NCBI GenBank assembly: GCA_017562135.1
Contig: QEYB01000766.1
Span: forward strand, 1,752,567-1,816,566
Reading direction: 5' to 3'
From: Dipylidium caninum
Lineage: Eukaryota; Platyhelminthes; Cestoda; Cyclophyllidea; Dipylidiidae
DNA: 64,000 nucleotides
Part shown: positions 1 to 13,333 of the stretch, in pieces
Numbering within the stretch: position 1 is the stretch's first letter
How the letters are laid out: the number at the start of each line of letters is the position of its first letter
Notes under the pieces: generated by a model
The model's input: the letters and a program-made list of their open reading frames with translations, nothing else
The model's database searches: none
What the model was told of the DNA's origin: nothing
Translations under genes and position numbers: made by a program

Positions 1-813
1 ACCCACTGCAGGCATCGACGTCGCGTCTAGTATGCCGCTATCTGTTGGCTGTTGATTTGATGATGCGCCAGTGAAACGCGAAGGTGCGGGTGGTTGCATT
101 GGTGCTTGGAATCCTAAGTAGTATGAAATAAATGAAAGTAAATAATCCTGTACGGACCTACAAGTGTTAATATTGAGGAATTTGTTTAATTACAAAAACA
201 ATCATTCAAATCCTTAGACTAAAGTTACAGCAACAAAGTACCAACAAAAGACTAGCACAAGAGAATGTCGGAAATCTTAAAACGAGAAATGAAAAAGCGA
301 AAATCACTCTGCTGCGGCAGCATGTCCATGGAAAGTTGACTAGGGACTTGGTTGTACGCAGATTGCTGTTGAGAAGGGATGTTAGGTGTGCGGACGTTGG
401 GACCAGATACCATCATGGACGCTGTTGGATGTTGGTATATTGGGGGTCCACGTTGATAGTTGCCGGAGAGCGGGTCACCGGGCACATTAACGTTTGAACA
501 CATAACTTGATTATGCATTTGCATAACGCTCTCACTAGGATACTCGGCTACCCCCTCCTAGTTACACAGCAATATAAGAATAAAAGATCGATCTTACTAG
601 TTGATGGAATTTCCCTGTCATTGGACCAACAGTTGCAACGCTTCGACCCATTCGAGGAGATGTCTGGAAATTTGGAGGCCGCATGGATTGTTGAATATAG
701 GGTGCATGGCCGTTGGTCCCAAATTTGTTCATCTGGGGTTGGATATAACTGGAAGGAGGATTACTCATCACAGGAGGTGGATTTTGTTGATTTACAGGGA
801 TGCGGGGATCCAT
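1..813 (-). CDS. Pro/Gln/Met/Asn-rich protein, C-terminal exons (partial, runs off left edge)
   Basis: Three low-complexity coding pieces can be read on the minus strand: about 813-598, 534-308 and 113-1. They are rich in Pro, Gln, Asn and Met, with stretches such as QQNPPPVMSNPPSSY, NIPSQQQSAYNQVPSQ and FQAPMQPPAPSRF. A GTAAGA donor follows 598, a CTAG acceptor precedes 534 (63 bp intron), and a CTTAG acceptor precedes 113. The reading phases across these junctions do not match perfectly, so single-base errors or other junctions are likely. The composition suits a disordered tail of a transcriptional cofactor or adaptor, but no domain is visible and I do not name a family. It may be the end of the same gene as the coiled-coil exons at 3.4-8.0 kb, which lie upstream on the same strand. 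The reading frame is open at base 1, so the C-terminus lies outside the window. Confidence 0.5.
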
Positions 814-3442
814 CGGCAGGTTTTAGTGGCCAACTCCAAGATGGTGAATATAAACTCTCCAAGGGCTCTATTACATAACTGGCCAATCAATTTGCGCGGA
901 TAACATTTCAAACATTAATTTTTTGCGATTTAATTCCCATTATATATCACACTCTAATACAAGTATTTACGGCATCATTTTCAACGCTTCTTTTAATATG
1001 CGGTTCAGAATGTCTTGTAGTTACAGTTTCGTTTTATTTTCTAATAAAGAATGCATGAAACATTGAGTAAGCACCACGTTAACGCTGTTCTACGTATAAA
1101 TCCCTTTACTAACTTGTAGACTCTCGGAGTGGTGGCGCTAATAGACCTTACTCTTCGTGTCTGTACCCCACAATAGCGCTGGAAAAAGGGGAACCCCGTC
1201 ACCATTACAAAACTAGAAAATAGGATACTTAATCACCCACACTTTATAATTCTGTGATGAGTCTCTGTGACGCTAAGGGCCATTGGTGTCTTGTTATGTT
1301 TTGATGATGATCCAATGATGCCGGAAACGGCTGACACTGTCAATTGCAAATCCTTTAGGATAGCATTCCTCCCAAAGCAAGGCTATCAACGATGCCCAAC
1401 CCATAATTAATTTCGTGATAAAGAATTGCTATTTTCCGGCGACCATAATTCATTAGGGAAAAAAATTATCTACAGCGTCATAGAAAAGTCGTAGGAAAAC
1501 TTTCTGGCACAAATACTGATGAGACCTTCGCTAAAAAAGGTACAACACCATGACGAGACATTAAGTTGCCTGAAATTTGTAAAACAGATTACCATACGTG
1601 AGCTTTCTCACGATTCGTTTTCTGTGCTGAGCATACTGCTTTGACAAACACGATCTTAGCTCCCCAATGGGGCAAAAATAGACAGGCGGCAAGAAGAGAC
1701 GATCACTAGTCGCCTTAGGCCTGCTGAAAGATCTCGCAAGTTGACCACGTTTACTTAACCCGTAACAAGAATCACAACGCAGTGGCGACATTAACGAGCA
1801 AGCGTAAAAATGAACTCCCCCTAAAAGATAATTACGAAGCACCAGAGCACGAATCAACCGAAAGCGCCCATATGCGCGGCACAACCTTCATCCCGACTAA
1901 CTCAGTGCAGACACTATTCTTATATTCATCCTTTTGTGCACCCTCACTGTCTGTTACGAAACCACCAGTAACTTGTTATATATTGCTACATTATGGCACA
2001 TTTCGAAATAACTTTCAGTCTCGACAAGTAAAAATAAGGAAACGCCGCGAGTAACGTCGTATCTAATGATTGCACATTTGAGATATATATTCTCAAGTTG
2101 ACAATGAAAAACTGTGACGAATTATCGAATAAGACAGTAAAATAAATAGAGGGATGTTTTCGATGTGAATAGGCAAAGACGAAAGTGGAACGAGAATTAC
2201 TCGAAAAAAAGCATAACAGTATATGTGGGTCTACGAGCGTCTAGGCACAGGGTGTAGTTCAAAATGATAAAAATAACCGTAAAAGAAAAAAAGAATGACA
2301 AAACTGTAAGAAAGTTCGTCGATGACCATGTACTGAAATGCCACAATGAAAATTTATGAAAAAATAAGCTTGTTGCTAATGTCCCCGCTTAGTTCAAACG
2401 GGCGACGATTGATAATGAGAAAGTGTTTTAGTTCCTCCACCTGTTGCGATGTTGACGGAATTTGCGGTCTGAATGATAACCAAATATTTTGTCAAATGCC
2501 TTTTGGTAAAAGGGTCGACGATCCGAGGAATCACCTAGAAAACAACAAAGTAAAAAGCGGGTAACCGTATCGATACCAATTACAGTGTAGGCGAGTAAAT
2601 AGTAAATGGTGATTTGTGGCTGTTTTAAATACTGCAAAATTGCAGTATTATACAATTTGCATCAGTTAAAAGCTTAATTCGAATAATCACCCCCCGATTT
2701 TATTCCCCGGTAATATAATTACATAAGACGATAGGCTAAATTAATGAAAAATACGCCATAAGGACCTGTTAAAATTAACAAAACTTGATCTTCAAATCAT
2801 CAATACTTATGAGGTAATTTCCTGCTCACAGAGCCTATATTTTCTAAAATCAAATAAATTCCTTTCATTGATGACCCATTTCAACTTTATAAATCCGTCC
2901 ACCGTCAAAAGGATTTGGCCGAATCCAACAAAGTGCCCAGCACGGCCAGCGGTCTAGCCTTCATTGGGTCAGCGTATGTAAATCAGCCCATTTAGCAAAG
3001 TAGACCTTCGCTTCGCAGAGGACTGCTTATTATTAAAGAAATTAAAATCCGTGTCTCTTATCAATAGGTAAAGGATTAAGAACACACTCTCTGTAGGAAA
3101 GACACAAAAATTCCGAATTACGAACGATGACAACCATAAATAACAGTCTTAATTGGTGTCACTATGCCCGTGTCATCTAATGAGAGTTGATGATGTCTAC
3201 GTATATTCGAATCACATAAATAATGCTAAAAACAATTCATTGAACTTTTAATATTGTGCTTTTTTCTCCGAAGAGCATCACATAAGCGTAAAGCAAAACT
3301 AATATTCGAAGAGATGTTAATCATAGATAACAAGAAAATATCTTCCTATAGAAGAGATTAAGTGAATATAATCTTGCCATAATCTTGAATTGTGACAAGT
3401 AGTAGCGCAAAGAACCCAAAAATCCGACAGTCTGTGATTATC

Positions 3443-4018
3443 TACCAAGAATTAAAACAAACCCTGTTGACTGTTTATGATTTGCTCTTGCAATTGGAGG
3501 ACTTTGTTTCGAGATTCCTCGTAGAGCTCGTCCCGAACCTTCAATTGTTTCTTTGTTTCTTTTAGAGCTAAAAGAGTTTTTGTATAGCTGAGAACCGAAA
3601 TCGTGTATGAGTGACAAAAAATAGTTTCGACCTACAGGTCCGACATCCTTTGTATTTTTCTTGATATTCCGAAAGCGATCGAGTGCATTCACCATACGAT
3701 TTTTGCAATTCGTTTAAGGAAGACTTGAGACTGTCTAATTCTGAAAGTAGAAGTACCAGGTAGCAGACGAAGATACTATGGCAAGTTGATAGTAGCACAG
3801 GAGGTTTAATTTCAAGAAGGAATAAATATATACCACAATATTATGAAAAAAAAATTATTAACCTTCAGTAAATACTAATAATGATAAAGAATGAAGGTTT
3901 CGAAGTATAAGAGAAGAATTAATCCACTAAATGATTTACTGATTTCCATTTGCTCTACTTTCTCTTGCCTCCAATTTAACGTCGACCTGCACTTGGCCAG
4001 TTCAGAAGATCCATCGGA
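3443..4018 (-). CDS. Coiled-coil exons of an unidentified minus-strand gene
   Basis: Three short exons on the minus strand read as charged, heptad-like helix. About 4018-3943 contains SSDGSSELAKCRSTLNWRQE, preceded by a CAG acceptor and followed by a GTAAAT donor. About 3750-3643 contains LKSSLNELQKSYGECTRSL, preceded by TTTCAG. About 3566-3443 contains KKQLKVRDELYEESRNKV followed by LQLQEQIINSQQ, preceded by TTTTAG. Hydrophobic residues recur every three or four positions, which suggests coiled coil. I infer these belong to one transcript with the exons at 7.1-8.0 kb and perhaps the Pro/Gln-rich exons at 1-813. The protein is not recognised. Exact ends are approximate because two donors are non-canonical as written. 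Confidence 0.5.
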
Positions 4019-7000
4019 ACTGACGGGGCTTGGAAGAGTAAAATCTACCAGAAAGTAAACTGAATACATTGGCCTAGAGGGCAAGAGAGGCTTCATGTTA
4101 CAACATATTGCGTACCTGATTCTGTTGTTGATTTTGAGATGGATGACTGAAAATGAAACGAGCGTTTCAGAAAAAAAAAACAAAAATTAGGAGAATTGAA
4201 GCGTAATCTGTAAAAACGTAGCTTCGAGAAACACTTTGATACATGAACAATCAAAGGTGCTAAAAAGAACGGAATAAGTTAATTATCTAAAGGAGCGTTA
4301 ATTGAAAAGCCAGAGGAAAAAGAGTGAAGGCACCAAAGTAATAACCAGATAACAGCGTCATAAAAGTGCCAAATAAAAAAATTTACAACTCGTTATAATG
4401 AGTGCAAAAACAAGTGATCCTACTCAATGTAACCTTTTATAAGAACCAGACAAGGCATTGAGGAAATAAAATAAAAAATGAAAATTTTAACAAAAATATA
4501 TTAGTGTTCGAGAGTTGATTGCAGGTCCCATCATTTACGAACGCCAGCAGCAATGTCCCTTTTATTAAGCAATATATGCGCCTTCTTTCACAATTTCCCC
4601 TTAACATTTTGATGGAAGAATATTGAATGACCTTATTATTAAAATTGATGGTTGGACTTGGGTTAAAATGTCGACAGTCGCCATTAAAAATACACTATTT
4701 GGTAGCCAAAATTCTATGGATGCATTGGTGAAATAAATCCTTTATTTATAAAGCAGAAAATTCGTCCATTGAAGTGGTGACCTCCAAGGAATTTATTCGC
4801 CACTAAAGATAGCGTAATAGTTGCTAACGCGCTGGGCAGTTTCCTTAGAGTGTAGAAGGATAAGGAGCCAACGAGTGGCAGGATAGAAAGAGCTTGATGG
4901 TAATGGGTTTACGTAAATCGGCAGAGATAATGGTATACACTCCTCATTCCAAACGGTAAGAAAACTAGGAATCTTAGACAGTGGAAAGGAAAAATAAACG
5001 CGAGAATTATATCTTTAGTAGCACTATGCAATCTTGTTGTTACAAAAAATTGGAAATGATACTCCAAGCAAAGGGCATGAAACAAATTTAAAGAAGTGGG
5101 AAACTCTAAGACCAATTTTCCTAATGAAATAGGAGAGAGGAAATGATGCAGCGCATGACTGAAATGCCAGTTATTTTAGCCACTAAACAATTTTGCTACC
5201 ACTACTGTGCTCGTATGGGAACAGGCTGATGTCTTCACCGCAAAGCCGAAACAGACCGTTTTTTTCGCACAGACTCTCATTCTTCATATAACTGAAATAT
5301 TACAATATACAGAAATAGGCCTTTCCACCAGTAGATAAGGCGTTAATGTACAAAGTCGTTTAGATGACGGTTTTCAGTCAAAAAATAAAAAAAAAAACTG
5401 TAAACCCCCACGATGTTTTTCATTAGTAAATGCGATCCAGTTGAAAAATATCCAGTAACTGAGAAGGACAAAAATTCGTGACTAATGAAATGATTAATTT
5501 GATAATGTTAACAGGTAATTCTGAGTTGCATGGAATTTTATCGCAATACATTTCAACTTTTAGAAGTAGATTAACAAATAAGACGGTGTAAACTGTGTTA
5601 GACAACTATAAAGGCTGCTTTGCCCATATTTACTGGTCTCATAAGCAGTAGAATTTAGTATTTACTCATGGTGGAGCATGATAGTACTTGCTTCTTTCCT
5701 AAAGACAATCATGATTTCTATCCACTGAAAATAAAAATACGTGTGTTAGTCTAACAAATTTTAAATTAGAAGCGATAGAACTCACTAGACATATCCTCGT
5801 TGACGGGATTAAAACTGAAAGGTATGGGATTTAGTATTAGAAGAAAAGCGATACCTACTTGCAACCAGAAGACACAAGGCGAAAAGCTTCGATGTACTTT
5901 CTAAAAAAAAAGAATGTAATTATGCGACCGAGAGTTCCTGAGACCGTGAAGTATACAATACGGATAGTGTGAAGATTGACGCTATTGTCCAGGTGGTGAA
6001 CTAGAACAAAACATTGTTACTAGTGCTAGTTCCAAATAAATCATATCGAGAGAAAAGCATGCGACATGATGAGCCTCAACATAGAAAAATTTCACCTAAG
6101 GCTTTGCAATTAACTGGGGAGGGTAACCGCACGTACATATGTCAGTTACAATTAAGGTACTCATAGAAAAAAAACCACGGTAATTTACTCAAAATTAAGC
6201 GGTCAACATAACACTCGAATAAGTAAGGAGTATATTAATGAGGGCTCAAGTTAAAAGTTATCGAGAAGAATTCGTAAGGGGAATTATGAAAATGAGCATT
6301 ATTTTTACTAGACATTAGCCTTAGCATTTTAAAGGAAGAGATGGAATAATTAAGCAGATAATCTGGCAAGTAGCGAGAAGGATTTCTAGAATACCAGGTA
6401 AAGGGCTAAATCTCCTCATTTTACAGAATAAATATTGAGCATGAGGTACTCTTCGAAAGTCATGCCATTGCAGTATCATAGGAATATCCCATAAAACTAA
6501 TTCATATAAAAACAATATAAATGATCGTGTGTACAAATGAAAGAATATTGGGACATAAAAATAAGCGAACAAACCAAGGAGAGAAACGATCATTTGATGC
6601 TATTGGACAAGTAGCATAAGATAAAACTGACTACTTACGCACAATATACACCAAAAACAGATAGTCATCAGGCGCAATGAAAATATATTAGGTTAGGATG
6701 AAAAAATAAGAACTGTAAACTAAGCTTCAAAAGGCTCCAAATACAAGTATATTTTAATCAAGCCCCCTGAAAATTTTCCACCTTTCAGTGACCCTAAGCT
6801 ATAAAATTAGAACTTCAACGAGAAAAAGCATCATTAAATCTCCCGGATAAAATGCAACTGTTCAAAGCGATGGAGAAGTCAAGTGCACATTTAAATCGAG
6901 TGCTAAAGCTTGTAGCGTGATAAGGTATTTGGGCAGAGTTAAACAAGAGGCACTCGAACTATTGAGATTCTATATTTGATGTGCTCCAATTTTTAGGGAA

Positions 7001-7133
7001 AAGTGTATGTAGCCACTAGATCATCTATCGGCTTGTGCTAGATAGAGTGGAGAAATAATCCTGCCTAAAGATAAAATAAATTTGGTCTGATCTTGTGACG
7101 CGAATAAAAAATGAAAAACAATAATTAACTTAC

Positions 7134-7369
7134 CCATATTACTGATTATTTCGCGAATATTTGCGGTCACACCCCAAAATTCAAATAAGTTGGTAAGGGT
7201 AATACCGTTTGAAGAAGTAGGAACCGCATCCATGCGCTTTTCATAATCAACAGTTACTTCGCCTTCCGTAATTGCATTATCATCCTCTGCCCTCGAGGAT
7301 TTATCTGGAATCACCTCACATTCACTGGCAGTGACAGTTTGTGAAGATTCACTCTGCACATCATCCGAA
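7134..7369 (-). CDS. Acidic internal exon of the unidentified coiled-coil gene
   Basis: A minus-strand open stretch of about 78 codons lies between a GTTAG acceptor and a consensus GTAAGT donor at 7133-7128. It is Ser/Glu/Asp-rich in its first half (SSDDVQSESSQTVTASE, EDDNAITEGEVTVDYEKRM). It ends in a more ordered stretch, LTNLFEFWGVTANIREII. Good splice signals at both ends and protein-like composition in AT-rich surroundings support an exon. The family is unknown; linkage to its neighbours rests on strand and proximity only. Confidence 0.45.
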
Positions 7370-7864
7370 CTAACAATGTTACATTGGTTATGCATAAGTT
7401 GTTGAAAAAAGGTTAAAATTTCAGGTTGAAAATATTATCTATTGTATCTTCCAATGAATTTAAACATCATAATCTGCGTAAAGTAAGAAAACTTGAACTC
7501 ACTGCGAAAGGCATGTATCTGATGAATATGCTAATGGAGGCGAGATATATTCAACATCTTCACACCCTACATAGGTAAAGGCAAATTTGAATTCGTACAC
7601 CTACCATCAGTCGAGGTTAAGCATAAATCTCGATGCTTTGGGGGAGATTGACCAATAGATTCTGAGCTAAAATAATAAGTCGATTGAATCTATTATCTTA
7701 AGGAAAGCAAAATAAAATCATTTGACGCGGCCATCAAAAGAAACATAAAATTGCTCATTCTAGAAACCAGGAATCAAAAATATCTAAGCGTTGGTTTATA
7801 ACATTACATTCAAAAATTGGATACTAAAGCAGTGATTAAGCAGAACACAATAAAAGTCATACAC

Positions 7865-7989
7865 AGATAGCGCCTCATTTTCCGAGTTCGCTTTAATAAG
7901 GGATTCGTCAAAATTCAACGCAACATCCATAATTAATTTTTCTGATTCCCTCGAGGCATCGAATGCAAGTTCCACAATATCGTCATGTT
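7865..7989 (-). CDS. Short helical exon, likely near the 5' end of the same gene
   Basis: Between a TTTCTAG acceptor and a GTGTAT donor the minus strand encodes about 41 residues, including EHDDIVELAFDASRESEK and NFDESLIKANSENEALS. These look helical and acidic. It is the most upstream convincing exon of the minus-strand gene(s) occupying 1-8 kb. An in-frame ATG lies about 25 bases upstream of the acceptor, so it could instead be the first exon. No family is recognised. Confidence 0.4.
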
Positions 7990-8029
7990 CTAGAAAGTGG
8001 CATGAGAATTTCCGCATAGAAATGTGTTC

Positions 8030-10620
8030 ATAATTTCATTTCAAGGGGGAAATGAAATGGCATACCCGAAGAAGAATCAGTCTAACATAAAAGTTGTCAA
8101 ATTAATCCAACCCTTACTTCGGAGTCGAGCAATACGAATGATGGGGGACGCTGCATCCTACTCGGCAATCTAAAGGATTTAAATTAGACACAAATGAAGA
8201 AATCTTAAAATTTTATTGGTTAGCAAAGATAAGAAATCCCACTGTCATGCGTCAAACACTAGAAAGGATATCACGAAAGCACATATTAGCAAAGATTTCT
8301 ACATAAAGGAACTTCCATAATAGCATACAGCAAAATGACGGCAAGTGGTCAATCCATTGCATTATACCCTATGATACTGTATGCCTTATTATCGGGGAAT
8401 AAACCAAAGGCCACGTAAACTACAGCCGCTAAAAGAAGAAACTAGAGTTGTTTAGGAAAAAAATTTGTCTTCCAAAAGGGGTTATTGCGGGGGCGCGCAA
8501 AGTCCAAAAATGGCCGAAACGAACCGTTATAAAAGCACTATAAATTGGGATAGCCGATCTTGCAAAGTACTCCGGGAAAAAAAGAAAAGTAAAGGCGCAC
8601 GGCTTGGAACCACGGGCAAGCCTTTCGGGGCGACACCTGAAGACGACGGTAACCCTACGAGAAAGTACGAGGCAAGTTCGTTTGACGCATTAAAACAAAG
8701 ATTTTGCAATAATTAATAATGTATCGCCGCACCCGTCTCGTTGTATACCATTTACGATATACCAATTTTTAATATATGCTTTAAAAGACGTAAATATATA
8801 GCGTAACGAGCAACCGCTTGCAAAGTGCTATTTAGAAATTTTCACCGTCTTCGTTTTATGTTCAACTTTAAAGCAGCTGTCCCCAAGTGCAAGGCATATG
8901 AAGCCATTACTTGTGGTTTCTGCAGAGGTTATTGGTCTGTTGCTATATCTGCCTTTTTGTTCTTTAGGAAAAGTGCTAAACTTTATTTGGCCAATGAAGA
9001 CTGACACTAGCCTCTACTCCAAACCGTGGCTGGAAAACTGTATTTTTTCCGCTTGAACAGTCTTCCAAATCCACCTGTACCTTTTTAAAATTTCTTTCAT
9101 CGCACTATTCTCTACGGTTTATGCGATGTTGCGGTAATTTTCAACGACCTGGGCGAATATTTCACAGATTTTACGTAATTTATTTAAATGAGCGCCAACC
9201 GGGTTCGTGCCATTCCTACAAATCGCGTAATTTTTAAAGCGACAGTGCTCAAAGCCAAACTACTTCGCTCATTGTTGTTAGTCAGGTGGAAAGGAATACT
9301 TCTAGTAAATGTTACAGAATATTGCCATTTCCTCTTTTGTCGTTTTCGCAATTTTTCTCACTAGTAAACCGACTTGATAGCAAATGGATTTTCGTTAGCC
9401 CATTAATCGATCCTGATTTTCGTACAGGTATTACGGCAAATTAATGGGAATCGCATAGTTTTTAATTTTATCTTGAATTATTAAACCATTCGTCGCTCAT
9501 TGGTGTGATAAAATAATCACAGAATGGAGGTTAAACAATAGAAAATGTGTCTCTTTGGGCCACTTCAATTGGCGTACTCGTAAATCTCGAAGAGAAATGA
9601 TGAGAATAGCACTTCAGCATCCGTAGCCTACCATTATGTTGGAAGAAGCAGATTCACTAGAAGGGGTATTATTACAGAAGTCTAAATGACCCTATCTTGA
9701 AAAGTGATGTGAAGTGCACAACGCAGTCACATTTGACCTGGAGGATGATAATATCAACTGGGGAACGTGGGTGGTGTTAGTCGTATAAACGGAAAGAGGA
9801 ACTTTAAGTCAAATCGAAATTTAAGATTTATAGAAGCACTCCTCGAGAAGGAAATGCCACCGATAAACTACAACTAGCGAGATGGCTCAACATCGAAATA
9901 TTACAAGTAGAGTTTACGAATTTCGGTACATTTGAGTAATTCATATTTGGTAGCGAATCTAGTCAGCAGTCGTTCTTAATCCATTAACAGTGGTTTCACA
10001 TTTAGGAAGTAAAACTTCTCCTTATATTATGTCCCTTCGCCGCAGCGATTCCTCTAAATCTTTGCCCCTTACTTCAATGCGAGCCCATATCTTAGTGTCA
10101 GAAGGTGGTTTCTCTTTGGGCTCGCGATGACTACTCATTATAAATGAATGTTGTGGGCGACAACCAGTGGGTCAATTGCAGAGGGAGGAGGACAATGAGC
10201 GCATCTTCGGAACCGAAGTATCCGTATACTTTGGAGCAAATATCGCCCCTCAACATGGCACATGCTCCCGGGCTGTGGGCCTCATCACCTGACTGGCACA
10301 CTTGACGATTCCGCCCACCCAATGCCGCCCACTTCTCCGCCATTTCAAATCGGTCAAAGTGTGTGTCCGACAAGGGAAAAAAAAGACAAAGTAACCATTA
10401 GTTATCCTCCCTTCTTCGCACTTCCAGGATAACAGCCTGTGGAAGATAATTTGTGGAAGAAAATTTCCATTAGCACTTTGTGACTGCATTATCTCTTCAA
10501 ACTCGTCTGCTAAGGCTTCACTTATTTTTTCCGAAGGAATCTACCACTTGTAACTCCCTAATTATGCATCCGAGGCTATGATAAACGATTTCTGATAGGA
10601 ACAATTCTTTTTGGTTCAAA
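8030..10620. other. AT-rich stretch with no supported gene
   Basis: About 2.6 kb of mostly AT-rich sequence. The longest open frames (about 80 codons at 8465-8716 plus and 10131-10489 minus) lack splice signals or any recognisable motif. I see no RNA gene or transposon. It separates the coiled-coil gene from the SMAD exon. Confidence 0.5.
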
Positions 10621-10626
10621 AATGAT

Positions 10627-10632
10627 TTTATT
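10627..10632 (-). terminator. Poly(A) signal of the SMAD-like gene
   Basis: TTTATT on the plus strand reads AATAAA on the minus strand. It lies about 105 bases beyond the stop codon of the MH2 exon, a normal spacing for a short 3' UTR. Confidence 0.65.
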
Positions 10633-10736
10633 AAAAAAGAAAGTAGTTGGTTAAATGCAATTCACAGCCGCCTGCCATAAGGTTCCCACCCAGACAAATG
10701 TGCTCATATACAGTGAGATCGAATGAAAGGTAAACG

Positions 10737-11508
10737 CTACTGTGTTTGCGATTTGATGGTGGATAAATTGAGCCAAATTTCGAGCCTCGCCGGGCAGTGG
10801 GTGAAGTCGGTTCGTCGATAAGCCGGGCCCCAGCCTTTGCCCAGACTGATGTGCAGTACTGGCCCGAAGAGCGATTTGCCCGGCCAGGGTGTGTTCTTGC
10901 ACGCCTCCGTCAGCCGGTCCTCGTAGACTCGTGTGTCGAAGACTACCAGAGAAGAGGTTGGGGCCACGCGATGGACGGGCCAGTCGCTGGCAATCAACTC
11001 GCCTGGCTGCACAAAGCACGGTGACGCAACAAAAATAGGTGTGGCGGGCGTTTTATTAGTCAGAAGGATTTGTCCTTTTGGTAGCAGCAGGAGACTTATC
11101 CCATCATGCGAGAGACTGCGACGTTGCTTCGTTGGTGAGGACGAATACGGCACAGATGGATGGTTCTTTATTCGGATTGATTGCGATTCCTCGCTGAAGG
11201 CGGAATGGCGGACCAGGCAGTCCAGACAGAGGCGGCCCTGTTGCGACCAGACGGTGTGGGCTGAGGTGCCTTCCGCGGCGTTCGTGGCGAGAGAGCAGGG
11301 TTCTTCGTTGAGGACCACCAACGCAGAAGTGAGGACTGGCAGCCACTTGTGACCGATGTGACGATTACACTCCCAGTAGGAGACGTGCGACCAGGGTTTC
11401 TTACAACACTTCTCCAAAATGCATCCCGAGTCGCTTTCATTGGCAAATGCATCTTTGCCCCTTCCGGCCAAATAGAGCGATCTGGGCGCGGTTAGCATGA
11501 CTGATTAA
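10737..11508 (-). CDS. Divergent SMAD, MH2-domain exon (inhibitory SMAD6/7-like)
   Basis: This large terminal exon encodes about 253 residues with the hallmarks of an MH2 domain, the part of SMAD proteins that binds TGF-beta/BMP receptors and other SMADs. Visible landmarks: the strand-one motif PWSHVSYWECNRHIGHKW near residues 34-51, then TPATPIFVASPC near 150, VHRVAPTSSLVVFD near 176-189, and the L3-loop and closing strand HISLGKGWGPAYRR followed by CPARLEIWLN near 217-244. The KGWGP form and the end shortly after the last strand, with no SSXS phosphorylation tail, match inhibitory SMADs 6/7 rather than receptor SMADs. It is highly divergent: the middle has a long Ser/Arg-rich insertion, and the usual CPCW before the last strand is CPAR. 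The upstream end is probably a TCAG acceptor at about 11509; an in-frame stop lies just beyond. No MH1 domain or earlier exon was recognised upstream. Confidence 0.75.
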
Positions 11509-13333
11509 AAGGTTGAGAGCATTAGATCGTTTGCTGTCTGCTGATGGAACACTCTGATAAAGTGAAGTAACGGCGGTTGGGTATGCACAGCGTCTTCCAC
11601 GCCCAACACTACCTTGCATAACTCTGTCCCGGCCCCGACCCGCGCCAGGAGGATAAAACCCGCGGTGATAGCGGCGGAAGTGAAAGCATGTTCAGTGCAC
11701 ACGTCAGAGGAGTTGTGGCAGTCTTCTGCCGTTAGCCAGCTCGGCACCACTGCGTCAATCGGGCGGGTGTTTGTCAAAGCACCATATCAGGCGCATCAGA
11801 AGCCCCTTAGCACCACGATGTGCCCGGCGAACTGAAGCACCACGTAAATGGGTGTGTGGACAGTGAGTGTAATCAAAACACCAGTATCCCACGATTTATG
11901 CTGACTTAATGCGCTGCAGCATGACCGCGGCCAGCTAAGTTAGGAATTCGCTTGCGACAGACACTTCCACTCGGACTTCGTAAAGAGTCAGAGCTCTTCC
12001 AGGAAGTCACCAATCCTCAAGCCATGAGTGGAAATAACTTTGACGAACGCATGTTGGTTTACAAAAATATAAGCCAGTCGAATACTGCCAATGGGGAAGG
12101 GCCTGGTAGAGTGAAAAAAAGGCCAAAATTCAGGTGCCCTAAGATGTTCTGGCCTGAGGACGAGCGAAGGTGGAACCCTCAAAGGTCTTCCTCCACCCTT
12201 CGCTTAACGACTCACAGTCAGACTAGACACAATAAAGAAGCCGAAAAAGACGTCGGCATACACAGGGAAGACAGCGTTTCTAAGGCTCAATGAGACAAAC
12301 AGCGTGGAAAAAGGCTTCTCATTTTGCATGCTGAGCGTCCAATAGGAGAGAGCGGGCGACGAAGTGGACGCATTGAAACGAGGCTTGTTGAAATGCAAAA
12401 TGTGGTTGTGGAACACCGGCACTTAATGGAATACCCTCCTCAGGGCATGGAGCGATCCGATTCGAGGGAACCTCGGATGGGAGAGGGGTTACTCGGTGAG
12501 ATCACAGAAGCCGCCCACCAGGGCAAAATCCACGATATTTAGGGGAAGTTTGTTTACCATTTTTAGCAAGTAAGTCAACCAAAGTAAACAGTAAGTGAAT
12601 GGATCCCCACAGGCTGGCCTGCCAAGTCACCGAAAGGTATTCGTTTGTTTTAATCCAGAAGAACACCATGCGTGGATGGGTTTGCAGACGATCCTTTGGT
12701 GGCAATGGCTGTCCAAAGCAACTGTATGTACAGGAAACTCAAAAGGCACTGACACTTAGTCATTAGTCGATTAGTCAGCCGACAAGAGGCATGTCGAAAT
12801 CCACCCGAGGATCTGAACTACTGACTAAACTGCAGCCGAGATTCATGCATCATTTCACCCTCAAGGGTTCACTCCCACGGAAGTGGGCACGCAGGCAGCC
12901 ATTAAAGAAGAGTAAAAGAAGGCGGGAGCATAGCACCAACGTTTCGACGCGGCGCCAGTTACTAGAGGGTCAACAGAAGACAGAGAGACACTTTAGCCTG
13001 CGGCGTCGGCGCCGTCGTTGGCTTCTCGCTGCGGGATTTTGCCTTTTTCTCTCACTCCCTCCTGTTCGCCCTCAACGCCCCCTCGCCGGCCGGCTCATCG
13101 CTGGCGCCGCGGCCTACCGGCGCCGAGCGAGTCCACGATCCCGCGGAATGGAATGGAGTGAGCAACAAGCAGTCGCCACTCCTCCTGCCACCCCCTTTCC
13201 TCCGCCTCCCGCCTTTCTCTCCCTTCCCTGCGCCTTTTAATGCACCGCAAAGGCCACAGTGGGACGATGTCGACAATTACTTTCGCATCGCCTTCCTACT
13301 CTTTATTTGAGGGCACGTGAAATTGTAGAGCTA

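Noticed and set aside
12791..13240. 149-codon plus-strand frame, Arg/Pro-rich
   Set aside because: Composition reflects GC-rich DNA; no domain and no splice support.
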